Shown: in pieces, positions 46,361 through 56,271 of the stretch | Position numbering within the stretch: the stretch's first letter is position 1 | How the letters are laid out: each line of letters starts with the position of its first letter | Assembly: GCF_000226095.1 (NCBI RefSeq) | Contig: NC_016478.1 | Location: 434,001-498,000, forward strand | DNA from: Thermothelomyces thermophilus ATCC 42464 | Taxonomy: Eukaryota; Ascomycota; Sordariomycetes; Sordariales; Chaetomiaceae | DNA length: 64,000 nt | Direction: 5' to 3' | Translations under genes and position numbers: made by a program | The notes under the pieces: generated by a model | What the model was told of the DNA's origin: nothing | Databases searched by the model: none | Seen by the model: only the letters and a program-made list of their open reading frames with translations

Positions 46361-47518
46361 TCAGAAGGCCTCTAGCCCGGTCGGGGTGCCAAACCAAGCC
46401 CCCAGCTCATCCGCGGCTTTCTCGTGGCGCCCCGAGACGAAAAAGTCGGTTAACCGATGGGTGTCGTCGTCTTCATTGGCCGGCCAATCCACCTTGACGC
46501 CCCCGCCCTTTGCTGGAGCTGCTTCTAGTATGTCTTTTGCCGTCCCCCAGCTAAAGCGACATTCGGGTCCCCATCCGAAGAGAGGATGCATGCTAGCCTT
46601 CAGCCAGGCGACGCACCTCCGGTCCGACGGGTATCCCGAGCCCCAAGCCATGCTCGCCTCTCCCGCCTGCTCCTGCTCCTCCTCCTGATCCTGCTGTTCA
46701 TCTTCTTTCCTCTCCTCCTCTTTTTCCTCCTCCACTCCGTCCTTCTCTTCCCCCTCCTCACCCCCACCTACCACCTGTCCAGCCTTCCACCCCGGGGCCT
46801 TCCAGAGCGTTTCGAGCGCGACGTCTCTCGTGACCTTTGCGCACACGCTGGCGGCGCTGACGCACGGGTACAGGCTATCCGCCTTCTTGGCCACCGTGAT
46901 CTTGGCCGTGGGGAAGACGCGCTCCAGCTTGGCCTGGTAGGCGGCGGGCTGGCCGATGGTGTCGACGTAGATCTCGCGCACGTTGACCCCGCGCGCGTAC
47001 ACCTGCCTGATGAGCTCGACGGTGGCGTCCATGGCCTGCGCGTTGAGGTTGTACGCGGCGAGGCCCGGGCGCAGCATGCCGGCGCTAATGTCGCGGGCCG
47101 ACAGCGCCGTGACGGCCCAGCCGCACGAGGCGTGGAGGTCGGTCGAGGGCGTGCAGAGGGTCCGCAGGAGGGAGGCGCGCACGGCGGGCGTGAGCACCTT
47201 GCTGTCGTCGAAGTGGTGGGTCGCGCGCAGGAGGGGGTCGGAGAGCGGGATCGGGAGGTAGAAGACGCCGTAGACCATCGGGCCGAGGACGGGCCCGCGG
47301 CCGGCCTCGTCGACGCCGAGCGCGCACGGGGGTCCCGTCGCGGAGGGCGGCGAGCCTGGCGGCGGCAGCAGGGAGGTCGGCACCGGAGAGAAGTACGAGT
47401 ACGAGTCGCCCGCGAGCAGGGCTGATTCGTTGATGGAAGGGGGTACGAAGATGGACGACGGAGGGGTCTCGATGGCCATGTCCTCGGCGTGCTGTGAATC
47501 GCCCATTGCGGTGTCCAT
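46361..47518 (-). CDS. RNH201: Ribonuclease H2 catalytic subunit A
   Basis: Single-exon frame of 385 residues. RNase H2 nicks 5' of ribonucleotides embedded in DNA and degrades RNA in RNA:DNA hybrids in the nucleus, working with two accessory subunits. The catalytic acids are visible: Asp70 and Glu71 in GVDEAGRGPVLGPMVYG, Asp186 in IYVDTIGQ, and Asp214 in KKADSLYPCVSAASVCAKV. The 28-residue spacing between the last two equals that in the human enzyme as I know it. The C-terminal block SGYPSD then WLKASMHPLFGWGPECRFSW is typical. Odd: an acidic insertion at about residues 253-287 rich in Glu, Asp and Gln separates the two halves. The N-terminal extension of about 60 residues is low in complexity. 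Confidence 0.94.
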   Translation of the reverse strand: MDTAMGDSQHAEDMAIETPPSSIFVPPSINESALLAGDSYSYFSPVPTSLLPPPGSPPSATGPPCALGVDEAGRGPVLGPMVYGVFYLPIPLSDPLLRATHHFDDSKVLTPAVRASLLRTLCTPSTDLHASCGWAVTALSARDISAGMLRPGLAAYNLNAQAMDATVELIRQVYARGVNVREIYVDTIGQPAAYQAKLERVFPTAKITVAKKADSLYPCVSAASVCAKVTRDVALETLWKAPGWKAGQVVGGGEEGEEKDGVEEEKEEERKEDEQQDQEEEQEQAGEASMAWGSGYPSDRRCVAWLKASMHPLFGWGPECRFSWGTAKDILEAAPAKGGGVKVDWPANEDDDTHRLTDFFVSGRHEKAADELGAWFGTPTGLEAF

Positions 47519-48139
47519 AATGTTGTGTTTTCCCTCTTTCTTTCTCTTTTTCTTTTTTTCCCTGTACCTTCTATTGAACCAAGCTCCGATTGACTGTACC
47601 TTCTATTGAACCAAGCTCCGATTGAAAGAAAAACAAGAGGTTGAAAGTGTCGTCCGGGACAGACTGCTGCAAAGACCAAACCCACGTAGTTACTCACTGC
47701 TCGCTGTGAGCACGGTTTCTTGGGAGGGGCCAAGCTTCGACGCGTGTGCGCTGGTGCTGCAGCGCGTCGGGCCATCAGTCAGCAATTCTGGCCAATCGCA
47801 CCTGCCGCTCGGTGCCGCCACTCCAGTTAATCACAGCGCCCGACCCAAGATCCACCAGAGCCAACGGAAGCAACACCGCAGCAAAGACAACGCGAACGCG
47901 ACTCCGGGCGTCCCCGTCTCCCGGGCCGAATGAAGTAAACAACAAAGGGCGCACGATTCCATTTGTCTGCATACGATTGTCGACAGCTGTTTGGCCCAAA
48001 ACTCGGGCCATTTGGATACCCACTCCGAGCTCCAGCGCGTGCGCATTTTCCGAACCGCCTTTTTTGTCCTTAGCTTGAGCCCTGTCGCCCGTCGCGTCTC
48101 GGCTGCAAGAATTCCGCCAACACCGCCAACACCGCCGTC
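47519..48139. promoter_or_regulatory. Shared divergent promoter region of RNH201 and MIF2
   Basis: About 620 bp between two divergent starts. It has a pyrimidine-rich stretch (on the plus strand) just upstream of RNH201, the tandem duplication at 47562-47625, and otherwise no clear motif. Its regulatory role is inferred from position. Confidence 0.45.
47562..47625. repeat. Perfect 32-bp tandem duplication
   Basis: CTGTACCTTCTATTGAACCA and the next 12 bases occur twice, back to back and without a mismatch, about 45-107 bp upstream of the RNH201 start codon. Confidence 0.92.
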
Positions 48140-50522
48140 ATGGCGCCCCGACCGTCCCTGGCGCGTCGCACCCTCGCGCCACAGGGTGAACATATCTACG
48201 AGCTCGGGGTAGTGGGGAGGTACGTCATCGGGATGTGTTCAAGCTTACGGGACTGGCCGACGATGATCGCTGACGCCGTCGCAGGAAAACCGGCGTGACT
48301 GTCCCAGACTCAGGTGTCCGCGACGAACATGGAATGGAACCGATCGAGAACCTCTTCTCGTCACCCGGCAAGTCCGACAACGAGGATCAGCAGGAGGAAG
48401 GGTCAGACGGGCATGGGAGCGGCGAGGAGGCAATGGACATCACTACAAGTACGGGCGCGGCAGGACACGGTCAAAGATCCTCCGGTCACTAACCGTGCTA
48501 CAGCATCTGGAATCGGTCCGGCGGCGATGATCAACGGTCATGGGAATAGGTTGCCCGTGCCGCTCTCGCGCGTCCGCTCGCCAGCAAAGACGCTGCTCAA
48601 CTCCCCCGCCCAGCGCAACCGCTTCCTTGCACGCAACTCGTCGTCGCCCGCCCGCGGTGCCGCCGTTAGAACCGACGACTTCAGGTTTAGTAGCCAGCCC
48701 ACGGGCGACCAAGCCTCAACCAAGCGCCGGCTCGACTTTCAGAGCGTCGCAAACGGAGGCCCGCACTCACTGTCGCGGCCGCAAGCTCATGGCCATCGCC
48801 CGCAGCCCCTGCAGCATGACGAGGAGGAAGGAGAAGGGGAACAAAGCGATCATGGCAGGGAAGATGACGAAGTTAATAACTTTGTAGAGGAATCTATGGC
48901 CATGCTGAACGACGGCGACGACTATGACAACCCCCCGGAACCAGATCCAGCGCAGAATGAGGCAGAAGAGGAGGAAGAAGACGGTTCAGCAGCGGAGGAC
49001 GAGACTGAGGATCCCCCTGCTCCCGCCCCGAAAAAGAGACAGGGCCGACCACCGAAACAGAAGCAAACCGCAGCAGCGAGGGCTGCAAAACCCCGGAAGA
49101 AGACTGCACAACCTGTTGCGGAAGAGGAGGACGGGGAGGACCAACAAGACGACGAGGAACACCCAGAGGGGGAGGAAGAGGAGGAAGAGGAGGAGGAGGA
49201 GGAGCAGGAACCAACACCGAAGCCGCAGAAGCCGACGCCAGGGAGGCGCGGCAGGCCCCCAAAGGCCGGCAAACCTTCAGCTCCCCCCGCGCAGGCTCCT
49301 CCCCGTGGTGCCAAGAAGCGCCGCTCGCTGGATCAAGAAGGGGCGGCAGAGGAACCGTCGTCCGAGCCCAAGCCAAAGCGTCCGCGCGCGTCTGCGGCGC
49401 CCAATGCCGAGAAGCCGGCCCCTAAGAAGGCAGCCGCTCCGGCCAGGAAGACCCCCGAGCCCCCGGCGGCCGCCGCGCCGAAGCCCAGAGGCCGCAGGCG
49501 CAGATCATCCGTCGAGCCGGGCGACGTCTCCCAGGTTGCCGTCGCCCGCCGCCCACCTCTCCCCAAGTCCCGCGGCCTGCTCATCAGCCGCCGCGAAGTC
49601 CCCGGCGACCCCAACTCGTCCATGCACCGGACGCGGTCCGGACGCACCTCGTTCAAGCCGCTCGCGTGGTGGCGCAATGAGCGCGTCGAGTTCGACAAGG
49701 ATGAGGCCGAGGACGCCTTCGTCGGGCGCAAGCACAAGGGCAAGTTTGTGTTGCCCAGCGTCAAGGAGGTGTACAGGGTGGACGAGCCGGAGCCGGAGAT
49801 GCGGGCTAGATCTCGCCGGGGTGGCAAGAAGGCGCCCGGAAGGGGAGGCAGGAGGCGGAGTAGCGGCGGCGGCGGCGGCGATTTCGATGACGAAGATTAC
49901 GGACCCGCCGAACCGTGGGAGCTAGACCCGGGGACGGTCACGGGTGAGGTGGTTGTCTGGCAGCCGGAGTACGAATACCAGCCGCCGGCGCCCAACGACC
50001 TCGTCAGCGTCATGGACAAGCAGCTCGCCATCAGCTCCGCGGCGATCAAGACGACCGAGGTGGTGGGCGGCGAGTTCCGGTACGCAAAGGTGTTTAGTGA
50101 GGGGTTCATCGGCGCCGGCGTGGTCGACCTGCCGCCGGGAGCCGTCAAGCGGCTCAAGAATTCCCGCAAGGTCTTCATGATCTTCTTCATGCACGTTGGG
50201 CGGGTGCGGGTAACCGTTCAGGAGACGAGTTTCCGCATCAGCAAGGGCGGGATGTTCATCGTGCCCAGATGTAAGTCGCTCTTCCTGTTCTTGCAAGGCC
50301 TCGGCTCACCACCCACCTGTACGATGCTGACCGGTGCTCCCCCCAGACAACGAATACACAATAGAGAATGACTACGACCAGCCGGCCCGCATCTTCTTCG
50401 CCCAGGGGCAGGAAGTAGCGGTAAGTCCGCCGCCGGAGCAAGAAGCGGCCGAGGAAGACCAGGATGCGGATGAGGAGGTCGAGGTGAGCGAAGGGGAGGA
50501 GGTGGGCAGTGGGGAGGAATAG
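48140..50522 (+). CDS. MIF2: MIF2 / CENP-C, inner kinetochore protein
   Basis: Four exons: 48140-48219, 48285-48448, 48504-50270, 50347-50522, in frame, about 728 residues. CENP-C binds the CENP-A nucleosome and links it to the outer kinetochore. N-terminus: HIYELGVVGRKTGVTVPDSG with the start of the Mis12-binding type region (GMEPIENLFSSP). The middle is long, acidic and Ala/Pro/Lys-rich, with AT-hook-like pieces KRQGRPPKQ and GRRGRPPKAG. The CENP-C motif RTRSGRTSFKPLAWWRNERV lies at about residues 454-475. The C-terminal cupin dimerisation domain runs from about GEVVVWQPEYEYQPP through FMIFFMHVGRVRVTVQETSF, GGMFIVPRYNEY and DYDQPARIFFAQGQEV. Intron 3 interrupts the cupin domain and must be removed for it to be complete. 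The last 35 residues are acidic. Confidence 0.93.
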
Positions 50523-50929
50523 GGGACGAGCACACTCAAACCCTCGAAACACGCGCAGGCCGATGTGTAAGTTGTCAGGAGTACAACGTCATTTCTGGAG
50601 GAGTAATTTGCGCTTGTTTTTGTGTCCTGCCAGGGACGGGTATGGCCCTCATACTGGGCGAATTGTGAGGGGGTTGGTAACCCATGACAACCCTGGCTCA
50701 CTGATGAATCGAAGTGCCAAGTTTTCGTTCACACGTGGAAACTTTTTGAGACCACACGGTGGGAATAAGATCGCGTGGTCATCCCATCGAACCCTGGATA
50801 GAATACGAATTGAGAAGGGTATCCCGCGTGACTCTGAACGACACTACACACAAGTATGCTTCATTATCTCGAACATCCCTCGCACTGTTTGCATGAGAAG
50901 AAGGTAAGTGATTCCGAATTGCTCCACTC
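50523..50929. other. Convergent 3' intergenic region of MIF2 and YME2
   Basis: About 400 bp that should hold both 3' untranslated regions. No further feature was recognised. Confidence 0.6.
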
Positions 50930-53710
50930 TCATGCCTCCTCAGCGAGAACCTCCTTCAGCACGGCCATCTCTTTCTCATATGCTGCAATCTTCTGCTGAC
51001 TGCTCTGGAGTTTCGCCAGCAGATAATTGACCCGGTCCTCAGCCTGGTAAGATTGCGAGGGCAAGCTTCCAAGCAAGCTGAGTTCCCCCTCGGCCTTGTC
51101 AATATTCTTAGCCTCAATCTTTGCCAGTTCACTCAAGACCGCCAGATCCATACGGGCCCTGACCACGGCGTCCTCGAGCAACCTCTTAAAGGCAGCTTGA
51201 TAGACGGGCTTGCCGGCTCGAATGGTGGAGGGACGGCCGTGGTGCGACTTGACCGTGATGAGCTCGGCATTGGAGAGGCTCTCAATGGCAGCCTCGGCAT
51301 TGCTGGCGCCGGGGGTGGTGGACGAGGAGAAGGTGCTGGACAGCAATACCTCGTTGTAGCGGAGGCTCTCCTTGGTGGCGATCTCCTTGATTAGATACCA
51401 GGCCTGCTCGGTCGACCACTTCCTTTCGCGTTCATTGGCGCCCTTGTTGGTGAGCAGAAACATGCGCAGAATCTCGGACGCGCTCTGCTCGATGATATCC
51501 GAGACGGCCTTCTTGGGGCTCTGCCCAAGCTTGAGTCTGCGGGCAAGGACTTGCAAGTCGGTCAAGCGACCGCCCAGGGCGTCAATGCATTGGTCGAGCT
51601 CCTGTAGATCCTTCCGGAGTTGGCTTCCCGTAACGGCCGGTGGGTTTCCGTTTTCTTCTTTCTTTCCAGGCTCATCCAGTTCCAGTTGCGACACAACAAA
51701 GTGTTTTGCAACATCGGGAGTCAGATCGCCGAGTGTGATCTGGTGAAACATGCGATCGGGAAGCGACTTTGAAAGCGACTTGGAATAGGAAGTGTCGGTG
51801 GTCAGGAAGATGACGTGGGCTATACTGGACTGCACCAGGGCGGCAGCCCACTCTGAGATCTTGTCGTAGATGATGCCTTTCTCATCGCTCTTGTGCAGGA
51901 AGTTGTCGATCACGACGACGGGGCGCCTTTCGGGGTGGGCCTCGAGGTACGCGTCGTCCGTAAGGGCTGCGTCCTTATCGTCTTTCTTCCTGCCTGCGAG
52001 AGCCACGTCTTTGAGAGCGCCGGCGGTTGTCTGGAGGATTTTTGCGATTTGTGATTCGAGGGTCTCGGAGAAGCCTGTCTTGACACCTGTAGTGCCTTGG
52101 ATCGCAAGATCGATCATGCTGCTCAAATTGTTGGCCCAGGAAAAGACAGGCCGATACCCGACCTGGTTGGCAAGCTTTCGGATGGTCCCCGCCTCCCCAC
52201 GAGCTTCCACCACCTGTCTGCAGTCGACTAGGAGCACGTCGCGCCGTCCCGCGAGCACCTGGTCCATGATGAGTTCTCGGCTGCCAGAACCACGCGGTCC
52301 ATGCACAACGATAAATGTCTCGACGGTCTCGAGCAGGGCATTCTGTAACGAGTCAATCAGATCTTTCCGATGTGCGAACAAGGCACTGAGGCCTGCGTCG
52401 TCATCTTTGTGCTTGCGGAACGTGAAGATATCCCAGGTCTGCCGCTTCAACCATTTGTAGAATCTACTGTTGGTGATCTCGAATGACTTTTGGACATGAA
52501 TCTGCGCCAAAGTCAGCGACAAGATTCAGGTAGGTCCCGCAGTCAGATTCACGGGCACACCTTGACGAAGAATTCGCGAATAGGATCAAAGACGGCCACT
52601 GTGAAGGCGGCCAGGAAGGCAGCAACTATGGGTATGACGATTCGCGGATGACTCGTGATCCAGTTCCAGATGTGGTGCGGCTTCACCCGTTGTTCGTACG
52701 ATAACCGCAGGCGGGTCGCGGTCCTGCTGCCCTCCTCTTGGAGAACGAAACCATGCACACAGCTTCGGGCCAGAATAGCGTCTCGGACCAAGACAAAGTC
52801 GACATAGGCAAACCTGGGCAAGACCTTGGAGTCCGAGGGCTGAGAAATGATGTCGGATATCTTCCCATATCGGCGAAACAGGCTGTAAAGGGATTCCTGC
52901 GACAGTTCGGCTGGCAGTTCCGAGTCCTTGGCCGGTACAAACTCGACCTTGAGTCGGCTTTTTGGCAGCCGATGCAGGTCCTCTAGCCAGGGCCGTCCGA
53001 GCACAAGACGCGCCTTGATGCTGCGGAAAGGGTTGAACCAGGGCTTGATGGGCTTGTTTTCGAGTGACCTCACCAATTCATCTGGAAAGCTGGTAAGAAT
53101 AGTGCCACCGAGGTACGAGCCCGGGTATCTCTCGGGCATGAATACCTTCTATTTCAGCAGCAGACATGTTGTCAGGGTAGGTGAACTTGACGTAGGCCCC
53201 TCCTTCCTTGAGCCGGGGAATAATCTCGGTAACCTTGATCGGGGCAGTTCTTGGAATCGCCCGCTTTACAAGACCGATAGGGTTGAGGAAGCTCAACGAA
53301 GCATTGTTGAATCGCTCGAGGATGTCGCTGGTCTCCCAAGCTCTCATGAGCAGTACGGACGTGAGCTTCAAGGGAAAGATGTCTAGCAGCGTCAGTCAAT
53401 ATTGACTTTGAATCAGGAGCGAGTCACAAAAAAAGAAGGGGGAGGAGGAGGAAAGAAAAATTCGCCAATTGCTAGAGGGCTTACTATCGAAGAAGAGGAT
53501 GGACTCCTTGGGGTGCGTGTCAATATGGCCGGTCTTGCCACTGCCAGCGGCTCCCGACGTGCTCTCCCATCTTCTGGCAGGACACCTCCATGGGCTCAGT
53601 CCTGCGGCCACGAGGGACTGGTATCTGAATGCAGAGGCTGCCGTGGCCAGGAATGGCGGTGCTGAGCCATTCCGGGCTAGTGGCCGAAGCGGAACACGCC
53701 CCGGTGTCAT
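50930..53710 (-). CDS. YME2: YME2 (RNA12), mitochondrial inner-membrane protein
   Basis: Four exons on the minus strand: 53710-53485, 53382-53146, 53081-52561, 52501-50930, giving about 851 residues, the family's length. The N-terminus is rich in Arg/Ser/Ala (a likely mitochondrial presequence) and is followed by WESTSG. Conserved blocks: KESILFFDNIFPLKLTSVLL, ENPIKPWFNPF-type ENKPIKPWFNPF, GRPWLEDLHRLPKSR, an RNA-recognition-like segment (SLYSLFRRYGKISDI to RFAYVDFV), one membrane span (RIVIPIVAAFLAAFTVAVF), and the AAA-like domain with GPRGSGSRELI near residue 396. The protein helps maintain mitochondrial nucleoids and limits escape of mtDNA to the nucleus in yeast. Odd: the P-loop has Ser-Arg where Lys-Ser/Thr would be expected. 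The C-terminus is coiled coil. Confidence 0.92.
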
Positions 53711-54693
53711 TGCTTCATGGCAGGGCGGATGAGACGAGTTCCAGGTGTTTCTCTCGCTTCTTTCGGTGCTTTTGAGCGATCTGGCGAGAGATTCCCAGGG
53801 GATGCCTGAGGTGAGTTATGTGCAGACGGGAAAGAACGAGCCGCCTGTCCCCGATGAGGTCATCGCTGACCACTGATCTCCGCCTAAATGGACTAGGCAC
53901 TAGTCAACCGAAAGCAGACCCCTCGCTCTCTTTGCACTCTTAAATCCTATAGTACGTAAAATTTCGTTCCTATTACTTTCTGAATGTTTTTTTTGTTGGC
54001 CTAATTTTCTTTTTTTTCTTGTACCCAGCTTTAGTCTGTAGCTCTCGGGTGAATAGCCGGTCGGTTGTTCTCCAGTGTTGATATTATATACAACTCAACT
54101 CCTGTCAGCAAGCAACTTACGAAGTTGCCGGCGTTTCAAACAAGCACAAGGAAAGGAAGAAAGAGAGGGAGAGGGAGGGAAGGGGCAATGTAAAAGCGAT
54201 AAGAGAGTGAGGTACTTAAAGAGGTAAACAGATGTTTGATGAAGTTCAATAGGGCCGCATCTTTCTTAGCCTTTTTTCCGTTTGTGACCGGCGATAGACA
54301 TTGAGCTGCTTCGTGTCCTGCTCAGCAACGATCCGTACTTACCCGATTTTGGGCTCGAACGACCACTAACTGTGCAATGGCTGGCCCACAATCCAGCCAA
54401 CCAACAATGTCAAGCCGCGGCGCCCCACTGCTGCGTGCGCTGCGGGCATTGCCAGGCGCCCTGTCTCGCCGATCGGGAATATCTTATCGGCCGCTTGCAG
54501 CTGCAGGGGCCTTCGACATCCCCAGACCACACGACAGTTGGCGCAACGCTCTATCAAGCTGGACAGCGACGTGCCCCTCATTTTCCTCACGTTCCCCTCA
54601 CTTGAGCAGTTCTCTGAACCATCCAACTTCTGTTAAGAATAACGACTCACATTTCCAGAGCACAAGGAACCCGCAGAACTCGAAGTCGTCAGC
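53711..54693. promoter_or_regulatory. Divergent intergenic region of YME2 and the EMI1-like gene
   Basis: About 1 kb with T-rich tracts near 53,980-54,020 and a purine-rich stretch at 54,150-54,190, typical of fungal promoters. A frame from 54377 on the plus strand overlaps the start of the EMI1-like gene in another frame and could act as an upstream open frame, but I see no support for it as a gene. Confidence 0.45.
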
Positions 54694-55539
54694 ATGGGCT
54701 GGTTTTGGCGGTCCTCCCCGTCGGTCAAAACCGAGGGTTCAAGCAGTGTTCCGCCTGCAACCTCGACCACTCCGAGCTCGTCCGTAGCAGAAACACCACC
54801 GCAGGCCAAGGCAGCACCATCTGGGCCAGAGTCCAGCCCAGGTGACCGCGAAATAGCCATGTTCATGGACATGCTCATGAAGGACGCCCAGTCCTCCTCC
54901 TCCGCCCAACACAAAACACCACCGCCGCCGCCACCGCCGTCGTCATTGCCGTCGTCGTTGCCGTCGCAAGCCTCTTCAGATTCCAAATCGACACGCTCCT
55001 CCTGGCTCCCATGGGCATCCACCAAGCCCGCGGCCGAACCTGCCGCGGAACAAGCCCAGCCCCCGCGGAGGAAGACACGCTCTCCCCAGTCGCTCGCCAT
55101 GTCCGAGCACGTCCTCCCCACCACCATGTCCTGCCGCGACGCCTTCGACTACGCCTGGCACTGCCACACGCCCGGGTCGCAGTGGAACGCCGTCTACCGG
55201 TACGGCTCGGTGCGCACCTGCTCCGAGCTGTGGGACGACTTCTGGTTCTGCATGCGCACCAAGTCCTACCCGCCCGAGCTGCGGGCCGAGGCCATCCGCG
55301 AGCACTACCGCGCCAAGGAGGAGGCCAAGTACGGCGGCGGCAAGCCCAGCAGCGAGGACGTCTGGGAGAGCCGCGAGGAGAGGGTGCCGCCGGGCACCGC
55401 GTTCAAGAAGAGCTTTGACCCGCCCATTGTGGACGATGCCGAGTTCCAGAGGGTTGATGCCGAGAGGAGGAGGCGAATTCGGGAGGCGATCGGGATAGAA
55501 GGGAGGGACGGCGGTGGTAGTGAGAAGAAAGGGGAGTGA
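54694..55539 (+). CDS. EMI1-like twin CX9C protein (DUF3128 family)
   Basis: Intron-free frame of 281 residues. The conserved domain is at about residues 140-235. It carries two Cys-x9-Cys pairs: Cys147/Cys157 (CRDAFDYAWHC) and Cys176/Cys186 (CSELWDDFWFC), separated by GSQWNAVYRYGSVRT, followed by RTKSYPPELRAEAIREHY. This is the pattern of the fungal EMI1 family, whose yeast member is needed for early meiotic gene induction and mitochondrial function. Twin CX9C proteins are usually oxidised in the mitochondrial intermembrane space. The first 135 residues are Ser/Pro/Ala-rich and probably disordered, with a proline run; yeast EMI1 is shorter. The start MGWFWRSSPS is chosen as the first in-frame Met, and the WFWRSS motif recalls other fungal members. 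Confidence 0.85.
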   Translation: MGWFWRSSPSVKTEGSSSVPPATSTTPSSSVAETPPQAKAAPSGPESSPGDREIAMFMDMLMKDAQSSSSAQHKTPPPPPPPSSLPSSLPSQASSDSKSTRSSWLPWASTKPAAEPAAEQAQPPRRKTRSPQSLAMSEHVLPTTMSCRDAFDYAWHCHTPGSQWNAVYRYGSVRTCSELWDDFWFCMRTKSYPPELRAEAIREHYRAKEEAKYGGGKPSSEDVWESREERVPPGTAFKKSFDPPIVDDAEFQRVDAERRRRIREAIGIEGRDGGGSEKKGE

Positions 55540-56271
55540 TGGATCTTAAAAAAATGGTGGTCGAGTCTCTACCTATCTAGCGTGTTAAGTCACACGGTTG
55601 ATAAAGCATTCTTCGGCAACTAGATGCCCAATCGCAAAATTTTGATTCCCCCCCCCCCCTTCAGAGGTAAACCTTCTTCACACCCGTGTCATTCTCCTTC
55701 AATCTCATCGAGCACACGACTTATATACATACGCTGCCGAATTTTTCAAGATCCCGCCCGCTTTCTCCTAGAAAACCTACCAACCGCCAAAAGCATACAG
55801 CTTAGTAACGATAGTATTCCCATTCCCGTGTTTTCTCAGTTTTCTTCGTCAGTGCCGATTTGGGCGATTTCGAGAGAATTCGCCAGTCGGGAGTATCAGG
55901 TACAAAAACGTGAATTCCAGAAAGTTAACAAGAACGAAGTCTAGAATGGAGCCTCGCAAGTCAAATACATGTAGGGGACATGGAACTACACACAGTCACA
56001 TGGAGCAAATCATCAACCAAGGCGAATGAATGTCTTGAAGAATTCCTTTAATTCATCGAAAGGAAAACGGGAATCGTAACTAAAGTACAGCCCATGCAGC
56101 CTCCCTTTTCCCCCTTTATCATGATCATCAAAGAAAAACCAGATCTAGGAGTTAACCCATTCCCGATAATCCGCATCCCAAGAGAGAGAGCATCTGGCAT
56201 CTCGCCGACACGGATTTAATCTACTAGCGCAAAGAAAAGCAGAAACGCCGGCCCTCATGTTAACCACCCGT
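55540..56271. other. Convergent intergenic region, includes HSP70 3' side
   Basis: Contains a C-run near 55,650 and the plus-strand copy of a 50-bp repeat (55851-55900) whose partner lies in an HSP70 intron. The part nearest 56,271 should be the HSP70 3' untranslated region. An open frame at 55,624-55,944 has no support as a gene. Confidence 0.5.
55851..55900 (+). repeat. 50-bp inverted-repeat copy, downstream of HSP70
   Basis: Matches the reverse complement of 57498-57547 at 47 of 50 positions without gaps; the identical core includes GGCGATTTCGAGAGAATTCG. It lies about 370 bp past the HSP70 stop codon, in antisense orientation relative to HSP70. Confidence 0.93.

Noticed and set aside
54377-54787. 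136-codon frame that could look like a mitochondrial presequence protein
   Set aside because: It overlaps the start of the EMI1-like gene in another frame, is rich in Ser/Arg/Pro with no conserved block, and is better seen as leader sequence.
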